DNA from: Edaphochlamys debaryana
Lineage: Eukaryota > Chlorophyta > Chlorophyceae > Chlamydomonadales
Reading direction: 5' to 3'
DNA length: 64,000 nucleotides
Assembly (NCBI GenBank): GCA_016858145.1
Contig: JAEHOE010000003.1
Coordinates: forward strand, 620,001 to 684,000
Part shown: positions 33,803-45,800 of the stretch, in pieces
Layout of the letters: each line of letters begins with the position of its first letter
Position numbering within the stretch: the first letter of the stretch is position 1
The notes under the pieces: generated by a model
What the model was told of the DNA's origin: nothing
Databases searched by the model: none
The model's input: the letters and a program-made list of their open reading frames with translations, nothing else
Program-made: the position numbers and the translations under genes

Positions 33803-35269
33803 ATGGTACGATTTTTCACGCCCGAGGAGCTGCTTGCCTTCGACGGCAGCGACGCGGACAAGCCTGTCTACATTGCCGTCAAGGGAGTGATTTATGACGT
33901 GAGCCAATCGCGGGAGTTCTATGGAAAAGGTACGTGAACGGTGGTGCAAACTGGTGGGCCAAGTGGGGGCTCGAGCGCGATGGAGGGTCTTGCGCCGGGG
34001 CCCCAAACCGGTGCCCGGGCACGCACCCCTACGCTTGCCACGGCCCACACCACGCCCCGGCCTTCCTCACAAGCCCCAGCCCCGGGGCAGGCAAGGGTTT
34101 GGGTACGGTGACACTTCCTCAAGCCCGACAGCCCCAAACCACATCCAAGCCCACACCCGTGCTCTGACACCGCCCAGTCCCCGTCGGAGCCCCACGCCAC
34201 GCACCAGTCGCACGCGCAGCAAAGCTGCGACCCTCGGTCCCTCTCGGATCCTGGGTCCCGCTGCATGCCGCTCTGGCCCTGTCGCTGACCCCCCCCCCCC
34301 TCCCTGCGCCTCCCCGCCGCCGCCAGGCGGGCCCTACGAGGCCTTCGCTGGCCGCGAGTGCTCCCGCGCGCTTGCCATCATGAAGGTGGACGCCGCCGAG
34401 TGCAACGACAACCTGGCGGACTGCACGGAGAAGCAGCTCAAGACGCTGGAGGACTGGTGCAACAAGTTCAACTCCAAGTACCCCATCGTGGGCCAGGTAC
34501 AGAAGCAGTGAACGCCGGCCAGCGGCACAGGCGGGCGGCGCCGAGCGCACAGCCAGCCCGGGCGCATGCAGCGCGAGCGGCAGTGGCCAGGACTGGCCCA
34601 CGGCCATACCGCCGTGAGGCCCGACGGCGTTCCGTCGTGCGCTCGATCCGGGGCCCGAGAAGTGTCGCCCTGGCAGGCTCCGTGAAGGCTGTGCTGCACC
34701 CGCCGCCCGCTGGGGGCCTGCACGAGTGTGACGGCGGTGAGGCGCAAGGGCCGGGGGCGGCGGCAGTGGCGGCGGGGCGGGGGCATGCGGCAAGCGGCTG
34801 TCAGAAGGCCGGCATGGGGGTCCGGCAAGGGTGCTGGGCACGACTGGTTGGGTTGGTGCTCTCCCTGGGCCGCCGGGCTACGGGGCTAGCCGCTGCCGCC
34901 GCCTCCGGCCCCGCGCGCCTCCCCCGTTTGGGTTCCCGGCTCCCCAGCGAGGAAGCGCTGCCCTGCTGCACCCAACTCCCCGGCTTGCCGCTCCACTCCT
35001 ACTGCCCTCACTCAACCCGCTTAGCACCCACCCACCACCGGCATCCCCCTTCCCCCGCCTCCACCCGCCCCCGCCCATGCCCCCAGCTGGACGACGTGGT
35101 GGAGGTCCCCCCCGTGGAGTCGCTCCTGCGCACCACCTTCTTCACGCCCAGCCTGCTGGCGGGCATGGCGCTGGTGGTGCTGCTCACGGCGCTGGGGGCC
35201 TACGTGCTGTGGTGGGACCTGCAGCACCGGGAGCCGGGGGCGGCGGCGGAGGACCACACGGAGCTGTGA
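33803..35269 (+). CDS. MAPR-family (cytochrome b5-like) protein with C-terminal TM
   Basis: Exons 33803-33929, 34327-34496 and 35087-35269 join in frame to 159 aa. A stop immediately precedes the ATG in frame, so the N-terminus is fixed. Residues 2-97 are a membrane-associated progesterone receptor / steroid-binding cytochrome b5-like domain. They show FFTPEELLAFDGSDADKPVY, IAVKGVIYDVS, EFYGKGGPYEAFAGRECSRA and LEDWCNKFNSKYPIVGQ. Known members bind heme through the Tyr residues and partner with P450s or sterol enzymes in the ER. Plant and animal members have an N-terminal anchor. Here the anchor is at the C-terminus (LLAGMALVVLLTALGAYVLW), making it tail-anchored with the domain facing the cytosol. 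Confidence 0.85.
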
Positions 35270-35994
35270 GGGGTGGGGGCCGTGGGTGGGGGTGGGGTGG
35301 GGCGGGGATCGAAGGCGGGGCGGGCAGGGGTCGCTGGGGTTGTGGAGACGCGGGCGGATGGGGGCATGGGAACAGGGGTCAGGAGGGTGTGTCGCGGGAG
35401 GCTCGCACGACTCGTCAGCGTCTGGCACGGGAAAGGGGCAGGCGCTGCTTGGAACGCTCGTATGTTGATGCTCGAAAGTCAGGGTGCCTTGACGGGGAGG
35501 GAAAGCCTCCGTTGTGTTGCATCTGGTCCTAGGCAGGATGCGTGCAGGATGTACGTTGCACGGGTGCGGGTAGCGGGTGAACACCCCAACGCGTGCGAAC
35601 AAGGCTGGCACACTAGGGGGGTGGGGCAGCGGCTAGAACGGGGGTCTCCGCATGTAAGCTCAGGCCACAGTGCACCGGTCGTGCTCCCAACAACACCAGC
35701 GCCCGCCTCAGAAGCTCACCGTTGGTGATACGCCCCGGGTTGGATGGGAACTGGGCAAGGAGGGGATCCTGCCGCCCTTCCGAGCTGTGGATGTGGTCAT
35801 CAGAGCCAGGGAGGCTGCGTAGGCGCGAAGCAATGACCGTTATCGTCATGGGGGCCAACCATGTACGCACGGGCTGGACGGGGCCCTGGGAGAGGAGGGG
35901 ATGGGCAGCATTCGCCTCGCAAGTTAAGGCTGCTCGAGCCCCTTTCTCAGCCCTGTCCACTGCATTGCAGTCAACGCGCGACACCTCTGCAGCC
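35270..35994. other. MAPR 3' UTR and promoter of ankyrin gene
   Basis: No coding exon. A TGTAA signal at 35653-35657 lies 384 nt past the MAPR stop. The remaining roughly 330 bases precede the next gene on the same strand. Confidence 0.45.
35653..35657 (+). terminator. Poly(A) signal TGTAA of MAPR gene
   Basis: TGTAA, 384 nt past the stop. Confidence 0.45.
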
Positions 35995-38900
35995 ATGCGC
36001 GCAGCAGCCATCCTCCGTGCCCCCAGGAGCGGTGCGCCCGCTGCCCTGCGCGGCCGCGCGCCGAGCCTCGTCCGCAGCGCCCTCGCCGCTGCGGCCCCGC
36101 TCGCCCCTCGCCGCGGCGTGGCCCGGGCGCCATCCGTCCGCTACGTGGCGACTGCCGCGGGCGATGCAGGGCCCGGTGCTGGCTCGGGGGGTGCGCGGTC
36201 CGCCGGCTCCGAGAGCGGCGCCAAAATGCCCTCGACCGCCCCTGCCGCAACGCAGGCGCTTGCCAAGGTGAGATCGAAAGGTGCTCTGCTGCTGCTGCTC
36301 TGCTGCGAGCGCCGGCAAGGCAACGGTGCCGAATGCCGAATGACCTTTCCTCACGAACCCCTCCTCCCCACTCCCTTCCCCCCGCCCACAGGCGCTACTG
36401 GATGCGCTGCTGCAGCAGGCGGCCCTCCTCCCCGCACCGGCCCCCGCCGGAGCGCTGGAGCAGCTGGCGAGGGCGGCGGAGCAGGCGGTGGCGGTGAGGC
36501 GTGCGCGAGACGGACGCCCCCGGGCCGCACCAAACAGAGGCAGGGGCCAGCTAGGCACGGCAGCTCCCTTTCCCGTCCTTCCTAAACTCCTCGCCTCCTC
36601 CCCTCCTGCCCCCTGCAGCTGATGGCGCAGCAGCAGGCGCAGGACCAGCGGCTGATGGCTCAGCAACAGGAGCAGCTGGTGGGGCTGGCGGGGCGGCAGA
36701 CGAGGGGGGCTGGGACGTGCAACACTGCATTATCTCCCCTTTGGCGGGGCGGCAGAACTGGGGGATGAAAATGGAGTGACGGCGGTTAGCCATCGGCTTG
36801 GGCGGTCGGAAGGGTTTGGGGCTTTTGGCAATTGGGCTTTGCTGCCGACCCCGCCCCGCCCTTCCGCAACGCGCTGTACCGTTGTACCCCCTCCCTCCCC
36901 TCCCCCTGGCAGGAGCGGCTGCAGGCGCAGGTGGCGGAGCTGCAGGCGCAGCAGGAGCGGGCCGTCACAGCAGAGCAGGTGGGCGGGGGAGAGGCTGCTT
37001 GAAGGAGGGGGTGAGGTGCGTTGGGCTGTTCTTGGTTCGTGGCGTCGCGGTCGGGAGCTGGAGATGAGCGAGAGAGGGAGTTCCGTCCTGTGGCGGATGC
37101 ACGCACCCACCCGCTTAGCGGCCAGCTCCAGGCCCGGCCTGACCCACTCCTTACCGCACGCCCCTGTCTCTCACCTCATCTATTGCCCCCCCAGCTGGCC
37201 GACCGGGACGCCCGCATCGAAGCCCTGGAGGCTCAGCTGCGGGAGGCCCCCGCGAGGGCGCCCTGGCTGCGTTCCATGGTGCGTGCGGGCACGGGTGCAT
37301 GCGGGGGAACGACAGGAGCACTGACCTGCTGTATAGGGCGCGTCGCAGGGAGGGATCCCTCCGTCCGTGCGCGTGGTCTCCATTTTACGCGAACCGTCGT
37401 TTCTGCCTGCAGGCGGTCGGCGAGGCGCTGTGTGAGGCCGTTGAGAGCGGCGACGCTGCCCAGGTCAACGCCCTCCTGGCGTCCGGAGCTGACGTGTCGT
37501 ACGCTCGGCAGGTGGGTTGCACGAAAGCTTGCCAGTGGACGAAAGCCCCCTCGCTGCAGCCGTGTGTCTGCACTCATCTTCGTCCGCCCCTCTCCCCATC
37601 ATTCCTCCTCTGTCCTTGCAAGGAGGACGACATGACTCCGCTCCTTCTGGCCGCGAGGGACGGCCGCACGGCGCTCGTGGAGGCACTGCTGGCGCCTGGC
37701 GCCGAGCTGGAGGCGGCCCACCCGAACGTGAATCTACGCCGTAGTAGTCTTGCAGTAGACCCCACAGCAAGGCCCATCATTGCATGCCTCTCCGAGCCGC
37801 CCCTCTCGTCGCCCGGTCCTCCACCCATCGAAATGAAGTACAGGGCCTCGGGCAAGGCTGTCCATGCCCTAGCCGAGCAGCTCCCTTCTTTCCCACATGC
37901 TCTCTTCTTTCCCGCATGCTCCCTTCTTTCCCGCGTGCTCCCTCTTTCCCGCGTGCTCCCCCAGGACGCCCGCCCGCTGCACATGGCCGCCCACGAGGGC
38001 CACGCCGGGGTCATACGGGCGCTGCTCGAGGCAGGGGCCCAGAAGGACGCAGTCAGGAGGGTATGTCCGGACAAGACACGAAGGCGGACGCGCATGTATG
38101 GCGGATGGGGCATCAGTACGGTAGGGTCATGGGACGTCAATGGCGTGCGTCTCGCTTGGCTCCATGCCCCTCACAGGTGTACATGGCGGGTGCAATGCAA
38201 CCGCTTCACCTCGCAATTCGACGGAACCATCTGATGGCCGCCAAGGCCCTGCTAGAGGCTGGAGCGGACGTGGAGGCCGTATCAGGGGTGCGCTTTACAA
38301 TTGCAGGAAGGAATGGGACACCCCTGACTGCTCCGTGTGGAGCTAAGGGGGGCTATCAATGCCCTTGTCCCCTGACTTCTACTCCCGTCCCCTGACTTCT
38401 ACTCCCGTCCCCTGACTTCTACTCCCGTCCCCTGACTTCTACTCCCCGCGGGCGCGGCCCACACCGTCGTCCCGCAGTGGTTCGACTGGAGCCCGCTGCA
38501 CTTCGCCGCCGGCTGGAACGGCGGCAACGCGGCCATGATCCGTGCCCTGCACGAGGCGGGCGCCGACCTGGAGTCTAGGGCCACGGTGGGTTCCCGCATC
38601 AGTCCAGCATCTCAGATGCTGGATCTGAAGTTACCGGGTCTAGTCTTCACGGCTTCGTGCTGTCGGGCTGGAAGCCAGCAGGCAGCCGCAGCCGTGCACG
38701 TGGTGGGCCAGGGATGTGGCAGGCCAGCCACATGTACGGCATCTTGCCATGTATGAGCTGTGTATTCTCTTCTCATCCTCCTCTGGTATCTCTCGCGCAG
38801 GACGACAGGATCATGCACGGCGTGCGGCTGTGCACACCGCTCATCCTGGCCGCCCTCTACGGCTTCATGGAGCCAGTTGAGGCGCTGCTGGCTGCGGGAG

Positions 38901-39104
38901 CGGACACCGCGGCACGTGGAGAGGCAAGAACATGCTGCCTTGTTAGTTGTTGGCCGACGCGGCTGGCAGCTGACACCCCCATGCATGTTCACCATTCCAC
39001 TCCCCTCTGGGCCCCACCTCCCGCAGGACGGCAAGACCGCTCTGGAGCAAGCCCGGGCCAAGGGCCACACGGAGGTCGCGGAGTTGCTGCAGCGGCGGGG
39101 CTGA
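35995..39104 (+). CDS. Organelle-targeted coiled-coil/ankyrin-repeat protein, 434 aa
   Basis: Twelve exons join in frame: 35995-36267, 36392-36493, 36619-36678, 36913-36978, 37195-37278, 37413-37511, 37623-37727, 37965-38060, 38177-38287, 38478-38585, 38801-38923 and 39027-39104. Residues 1-60 look like a transit peptide (Arg/Ala/Ser-rich, no acids). Residues about 95-195 are Gln/Glu/Ala-rich and probably coiled coil (QQQAQDQRLMAQQQEQ, then ERLQAQVAELQAQQERA). From about 196 there are six ankyrin repeats, each close to one exon: VNALLASGADVSYA, TPLLLAARDGRTALVEALLA, PLHMAAHEGHAGVIRALLEA, PLHLAIRRNHLMAAKALLEA, PLHFAAGWNGGNAAMIRAL and TPLILAALYGFMEPVEALLA. It is a protein-protein interaction module; the partner is unknown. 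Intron 11 probably uses a GC donor. Confidence 0.8.
37886..37963 (+). repeat. Pyrimidine-rich tandem repeat in intron 7 of ankyrin gene
   Basis: Four imperfect units of about 19 bases (CTTCTTTCCCGCATGCTCC type) run up to the acceptor of exon 8, forming its polypyrimidine tract. Confidence 0.7.
38368..38447 (+). repeat. 20-bp minisatellite, four units, in intron 9
   Basis: Four consecutive units of TCCCCTGACTTCTACTCCCG, essentially identical, lie just upstream of exon 10 of the ankyrin gene. Confidence 0.85.
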
Positions 39105-39830
39105 AGCGAGAGACGGCTGCGCGCTGCTGGGGGGCCTGCGTGCCGCTGGACATTAGGTAGGACGCGTTATATCCTGGTTATGTACAGGGCTGCGGCCAGC
39201 GGGCAGACGAGCTGCCGGCCCCGGGGGCTGCGGGCCGGAGCGGCGGCCGGGGCGAGGCACGCCCGCAGCTGCCGCTGGGCACGTGGCACAAAGCCGCATG
39301 CTGCTGTCGGGGCCCCACGGGCATCCAGGCGGCGGGTGAGGCGGCCGCAGACCTACGACCCCGCCGTGCTTGGGCCGCATAGGGCAAAGGGCACTTGAGG
39401 CTGGGCAGCATCTTGTGGGCGGGGAGCTGGTGTGCAAAGCCGCGGGTAGATTCAGGGCCGTGTAGAGTGGTGACCGCTCTTCCGGGAGGCTTATGCAGTG
39501 CTGCGCTGGTGTGGGGTTGTGCTAGCTCGTGGCTCCGCTTAATTGTGCTGGGCTGTCACTTGTTGAGCAGAGGTGTATGCCACCCGTCAAGCTGACGGCA
39601 CGTGGGCTCACGCCGGGTGTGAGCTGAAGAGGGGCGGTGTGCAGAGAAAGTGGCTCAAGCGTGCGCAGCTTGCGTTTGCACATGCGTGATCTCAACTCTG
39701 GCTCAAGCGGAGCGTTGCGGTTGGGTCCCACGCTTACATCTGTGGGCCCAGTCATCATCGCAGCCTCCACACTTCCCAGCGACCTTGCACCGCCCAGGAG
39801 CCACATGTACAGATACCGCGGCCCCAAGTG
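39105..39830. other. Convergent intergenic region, ankyrin gene / SMG1
   Basis: No gene. A minus-strand TGTAA at 39734-39738 serves SMG1. No clear plus-strand TGTAA for the ankyrin gene was noticed. Confidence 0.45.
39734..39738 (-). terminator. Poly(A) signal TGTAA of SMG1
   Basis: TTACA on the plus strand, 93 nt past the minus-strand stop. Confidence 0.55.
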
Positions 39831-42800
39831 CTAGATCCATGCCGTCCAGCCCTCGTACATCTGCGCCAAGCGCTCCGTACTGGTCGCCTGCCGTACAAGC
39901 ACCTCCACCTGGTCAGCCACAGACAGCGGCACGCTCCCCGCCCCCGCTGGCTGACCGCCGCTCGCGGCACCGCCACCAGCGTCGGATGCGCCGTCGCGAC
40001 CCTCCAACTTCGCAACGAACCGACGCAGAGCGCCGGCGGCGAAGGCCCGGCGGCGCGCCTCGTCGGCGGCGGACCGCCGCGAGCGGTGGTGCTGCACATG
40101 GTCTGCCGCCGCCGCCGCCAGACGCTGCTGCGCTGCCGCCGCGCCCGCTGGCTTGCCGCTGCCGTCAGCACTGGTACCGTCGGCGCCGCCACTGGCGTCA
40201 TCCGCCACTTGAGAAGGACCCGCAGAGGCGCCTGCCGGCAGCGGCGGCGTCTGGCTGCCGGGCGTCTGGCCCTGGGGCCCGCCCTGGCCCGGCTGGGCCC
40301 CCGTGGGCCCCGGCTGGGCCTCGTCGGCCGCCGAGGCCGGGAGCAGGTGCTTGGACTGCACGGCGGCGGCGATGCTGGCGGCGGCGGAGGCCAGTGCCGA
40401 GAGCTCCACGCGCAGCTGGGAGACGGCGCGGGGCAGCTGCACGAGGCGGGGGAGAGGGAGGAGGGCGCAAGAGCACAATTCAGCACACATGTCCCCCCTC
40501 GTAGTGCGAGAGAACAGCAGCAGTAGCCGGTATAGTTCGTGCTCAAGCCCCAGCGTCGGCCCCCCTCTCACGGGTTCTTCGCCTCGAGCACACACCGGTA
40601 CCAAGACCTAAACCCCAGCACCGGGTTCCCGCCCTCGTCTCCCCACACACCGCACGCCCCCACCTCGAGCACTCGGTGCACCACGGGCTGCAGCGCCGCC
40701 ACCGGCGCCGCCAGGTGCTGCAGCAGCGCCAGGGCCCGCCGCCGGGTGGCCTCCGCCTCCGCCGGGCCGCCGACCAGCTGCGCCGACAGGAAGCCCACCT
40801 CCGTCGCCATGGCCGGCGGCAGCGGGCAGGCGGCGTCAGCAGCCGCCAGCGCCGCCGTCGTCGCCGGCAGCGCCTCCGCCAGCGCCTCCGCCGCCGAGCG
40901 CGCGGCGTCGTAGTGGCCGGCGACGGAGGCGGCGACGGAGGCCACGTCGGCGGCGGCGGGGTGCTGGGCCGCCACAGAGGTCAGCTCGCGGAGCGCGGGG
41001 CCTGGCGTGCGTTTGCGGGTCGCGGAGGGGCACCGCAAGGGCGAGAGCGGTTGGGTACAGAGTCGCGTGAGCAACAGGACACAAGGACACAAGTCGTGAG
41101 ACCAAGGGACGCCAGAGCACCATGCCTTCAGCTGCCCCGGCCGCGACCGGGCGGGTTGCGGGAGCGCAAGCTGACCACGCAGGGCAAGGACCATCCCACC
41201 CCTAGACCCCACCCCGAGACACCCCCCTCCACCCCGCTCCTCACCCAGCCTGCCCGCCAGCAGTGCCATGAGCGCTCGCACGCCCGGCTCCGCCTCCGCC
41301 GCCGCGGGGCCCAGGTCCAGGGAGCGGGACACGAGCTGCGGCAGGTGGGCCGTGAGCTGGGAGGAGGCGGCCACCTCCTCGTACTGGGGGGCGGGAGGGT
41401 GGGGGCGGGGTGGGGGCGGTAGGAGGGTGGGGTGGGGGTGGGGGTTGGCGGGGAGAGGCGTGGAGGGAGAGGAGGGGGAAAAAAGGACGGGAGGACGCCG
41501 TGCTTCCACCAGGGGCGTCTCCCGCCTCCACTACACGACGCGTGCACCCGCCACCCCGCCAATCCTACTCCAGCCACCCCTCTCCACCCGCCAATGTCGC
41601 TCACCTGAGCCACCTCGAGGGCGTACCTCGCCTCCGCCGCCCGCCGCCCGCCCTCCGCCGCCCGCTCCGACGCCTCCGCCACCGCCGCCCGCCGCGCCGC
41701 CTCCCCGCCCGCCAGCGCCGCCAGCACCTCGGCCCGCGCCAGTGCCTGGGCGTGGGGCGCGAAACCGTCCGCCGCGGGCGCGCCGCCGCCCGGGGCAAGG
41801 GTGACGCCCTGGCGGGAGTACTCGAAGGCGAGCAGCGCCTCGGCCACCTGGGGTCAGATGAGGTGGTGGGGCAGTGGGGGGGTTGGGGGTGAGATCTTTG
41901 ACGAGTTGGGAATCGAAGAAGAAAGGTGTAGCGGCAGCCAGCGAGCCCGATGCGGTTGGGGGTGGGAGGAGGTTCAGGGGCGAAGGAGGACGGTGCAAGG
42001 GTGTTGGGGCGCGGGAGGAAATGGGGGGCTGTGCGAGGGGAATGTTCGTTGCTGAGCGGGACTGTACGAGGGGAGGTGGTGGGGTGGAGGCAGCGCTAAA
42101 CAGGGGAGTGATCGTCAAGAGGGAGGGGCGGGGGGCGCGGGATGCTGACACACGCAGGCATACGCTGTCATCCTCGCACGCCGTGCGACTCCGCACCTGG
42201 CACACGCGGGTCTCCGCCGCCCGGGCCTCCGCCAGCCAGGCCCCCCTCCGCGCCAGCAGCCCTTGCGCCCGCTGCGCCGCCAGGGCCGTGTCCACGGGGA
42301 ACTGCTCGGGGGCGCCGCGGAGCAGCGCCACCACCTGGGGGACGGGGCAGGAAGGGGAGGGGAGGGGAGGAGGGGGAAAGCTTCGGTCGAATCCTCAGCA
42401 GGAGGACTTGCGGTAAAGGACAGCGCTGCGCGGACAGGCAGCACACGTGACCATGCAATGACCGTGATGCTTGCATGCCCTGCGTCCACCGCAAGCCGGA
42501 CACCGCACCCGGCAGCACCCCGCACCCCCACCTGGTTTGCAGCGCTCGCGCTTGCGGCCTCCCACTGCCCCAGCGCCCCCTGCACCCCCGGCAGGCCATC
42601 CACCGCCGCCTGCAGCCGAGTCAGCAGCGCCAGCCGACCGGGCGCAGCGCCGCCGCCGCCGCCGGGGCCGCCGCCAGCGGCAGTAGAGCCGCCGGCGGCG
42701 CCGCCGGGGCACGCGCCGCCACCGCCCAGGCCCCGGGAGGAGGGCTGCAGTGGGTCGGTGGCTGCGGCTGCGAAGAAGTGGGCCAGGGCCTCCCCTAGGC

Positions 42801-45800
42801 GGGGGTCGCCTGGAGGCAGCGCCTGTGGGAACACGGGGGGGGGGGCCGAAAGGTAAGGGACGCGCACGGAGTAGTGGTGGGAGCGCGCAGGGGAGATGAG
42901 TGAGGAGTGGGAGTTGGCGCAAGCATCGAGTGCTTAAGGACCTCGAGGACGAGGGCTAGGGTATGCCGTATACTGTAACGCCGTACTGTCGTACCTGCAG
43001 CAGGTGGTGCTCGTGCAGCCACTCGTACGCCGCCAGGCGCTGCAGCCGTGCGGTGCGTGACCCGCGGGCGTCGGGGCCCGCCGCCCAGCCGCCTGCGCCG
43101 CCGCCGCCTCCTCCGTGGGAGTGGGCATGCGTGGGCGGGTGGCGGCCGTGGGCTTGGCCGTGAGCCTGACCGTGGGCCGCATGTTGGGCACTCTCGGCTG
43201 CCGCCGCCGCAGCGGCGGCGGTGGGGTCGACGGCAGCGGCGGCAGCAGCCGCAGCGACGGCGGCGGCGCGAGCTGCCAGGCGGTCGACCAGTGCGGCTGC
43301 CTCCTCGGGCGAAGCCGCCGCCGCCCGGCCCCGTGACGCCGCTGCGTCTGCCGCTGCCGCCGCGTGCTGCTTCGCCAGCGACGGCGGCGCGCCGGCGGCA
43401 GAGCCTTGTCGTACGCCGGCGTCCATGTCGTCAGCCATGCCGCCGCCAAACCCATCGTCCAGATCCAGCTCCAGACCGAGATCCAGATCGTAGCCATCAT
43501 CGCCGTCAGCAGCGCCGGCGTCGTCGCCGTCGCCGTTGCCGTCGCCGTCAGCGTCGTATGGCCGCCAGCCGACCTCGCCGTCGCCGTCACCAAAGCCGCC
43601 GTCGCCGTCGCCGTCGGCGCCGCCAAGGCCGCCGTCGTCGTCCTCCAGGCCGCCAGCGTCCAGCGCCTCCCCTTCGCCCGCGAGATCCGGATCGAAGGCC
43701 GTGAACGGAACCAGCTCGGGCGTGTTGGGCGCATCGCTGCCCAGGCCCGCGGCAGCGCTGGCGGCGGGGAAGGCTCCGCCAGGCTTCGCCGCCGCCGTCA
43801 GGCGTCGCCGCTGCTCCGCAGCCTCCGCCAGGGCTGCCGCAAGCGGCGGCAGGTGTGCCGTCAGGTGCGCCGCAAGCGCTGCTGCCGTCAGCTCGCCGGC
43901 GCGGCGCGCCAGGAGTGGCAGGACGGCGCCGTACGCCTCCGCCAGGGCGCCGTCGGAGCCTGGCGGCGCCGTCAGCTTCAGGCCCTGCACGGCCCGCACC
44001 GACCAGGCCACCAGGCACGTGACGTCGATGCAGCGCTGCAGCGGCCGCAGAGGCAGCGGCAGCGCGCCAGCGGCGGCAGGCTGCAGCGGCGCAACCGCCT
44101 CCGTCACCGCTTCCCACCACGCCGTCAGCACCGCGGTGGCGGCATGGCCACCTCCGCCAGCAGCCTCCGCCCAGCCCTCGCCGCCACCGGGCAGGGGTGC
44201 CGCCGGCGCAGTCGCCGTCAGGTCTGCCGGCAGGCGCGCCGGCCCCAGCACGACCCCGTAGAACCGCCGAAGCGCCTCCGCCACCGCCTCCGCCGCTGCT
44301 GCCGCCTCCGCCGCCACCACCCCGCCGACGGCGTCGCGTGACGCCCACGCCGCGTCCAGCTCCGCCAGCTCCGCCTCCGCCTCCGCCAGCTCCCTGCCGT
44401 CGTCCATGGCCGCCGCCATCGCGGTCCGACTCCGCAGCTCCGCCGCCCGCATGTGGTACGTCGCATGCAGCTCCGCCAGCGCTTGGGACCGCGCCTCGGC
44501 GTTCCTCGCCGCCGCCAGCGTCTCCTCCAGCGGCCTCAGCAGCACTTGCAGGTCCGCCTCGGCCTGGGCCAAGGGTGTGGCGGGCACACCAGCGGCGGCG
44601 CCAGCAGGCGTGCTGGCGGCGGCAGCCGAGCCGCCGCTGCTGACGTGGATCTGCCCGGCGAGGTCGGGCACCACGTCTGCCGCCAGGCGCTGCTGCAGCT
44701 CGGGCCAGCGGCTGAAGGCAGCGGCGGCGGCCGTCAGGGAACCGTCGGCGGCGCCACCGCCGCCGTTGGGCAGCTGGGAGCGCAGCGCGGGGTCCACCGC
44801 CGACACGGCGCCGACGGCGGCGGCGAGGCCGGCCGCCTGGGCGCCGAGGTAAACGAGGTCCGGCAGCACTGCCGCCGCCGCCGCCGTCGTCACGCCAGCG
44901 CCAGGCGACGGCGGCGGCAGGCGCGCAGCGACGGAGCGCGCGCGGCCGTCGGCGGCGCTGACGAGAGCCACCAGGGCTGCCAGGGTTGCAGCGCTGGCGG
45001 CAGCGTTCTCCGGCCCTTGAGGTCCTCCGCCTAGCATGAGCGTCAGCTGCCGAGCAAGCGCCTCGGTGGATGCGGCGGGGCCCCCGGCGGCGGCTGCCGC
45101 CGCCGCTGCCAGAGCCGCCGCTGCTTGCGCCTGCACTTCCGCCAGCGCGCGGGCCGCCGCTGCCACCGGCGCCGCCAGCTCGCGGCCCAGCACCCTCGCG
45201 CCCGCCACCCTGCCCGCCAGCGCCGCCGCCGCCTCGGCCGTCCCCGGCGCCAGCACGACCGCCGCCGCCGTCGCCAGCCGCTGCGACCCACGCAGCGCCT
45301 GCCAAGCCGTCGCCACGTCCGTCGGCCGCGGCTCACGTGGGGCCAGCGCCGCCGCCTGCGCCACCGCCGGCATAGCCAGGCCGCCGGCCGCCAGCGCCGC
45401 CAGGGACTGGGCCCAGCGGTGGTGGTAGGAGTCGGCCGGGTAGCTGGGCGGCAGCAGCTTCCGTACGATGGTGCCGTACTGCGTCAGCGCGCCGATCGCG
45501 TCGTACATGGCCGCCTCGCGGGAGCCCAGGAGCTGCTCGGCCTGGGCGTCGTACTCGTGGCACGAGATGACCAGCTCCTGCGTGGGGGGGTGTGCGCATG
45601 CCCTTCAGGATGCCAGGTGCAGACTAGAAATGCAGTTGCATTATGGGCCCCCCGAACCCGCATAAAAGAGACGCACGACGCCCTAGTCGCACCCCCGCGC
45701 GCCTCACCTCTGGCAGCTGAGCAAGCACAGACCCGTCGCCTCCCACCACCGCCCGCAGCAGCGGCTGGGCCTGGGCCTGGGCCTGCGGGGCCTCGCCCGG

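Noticed and set aside
37623..37727. Extending ankyrin exon 7 further downstream to about 38040 in frame
   Set aside because: The added residues are not ankyrin-like and the pyrimidine-rich repeat before 37965 is a clear intron end. The donor AAC|GTGAAT keeps repeat length correct.
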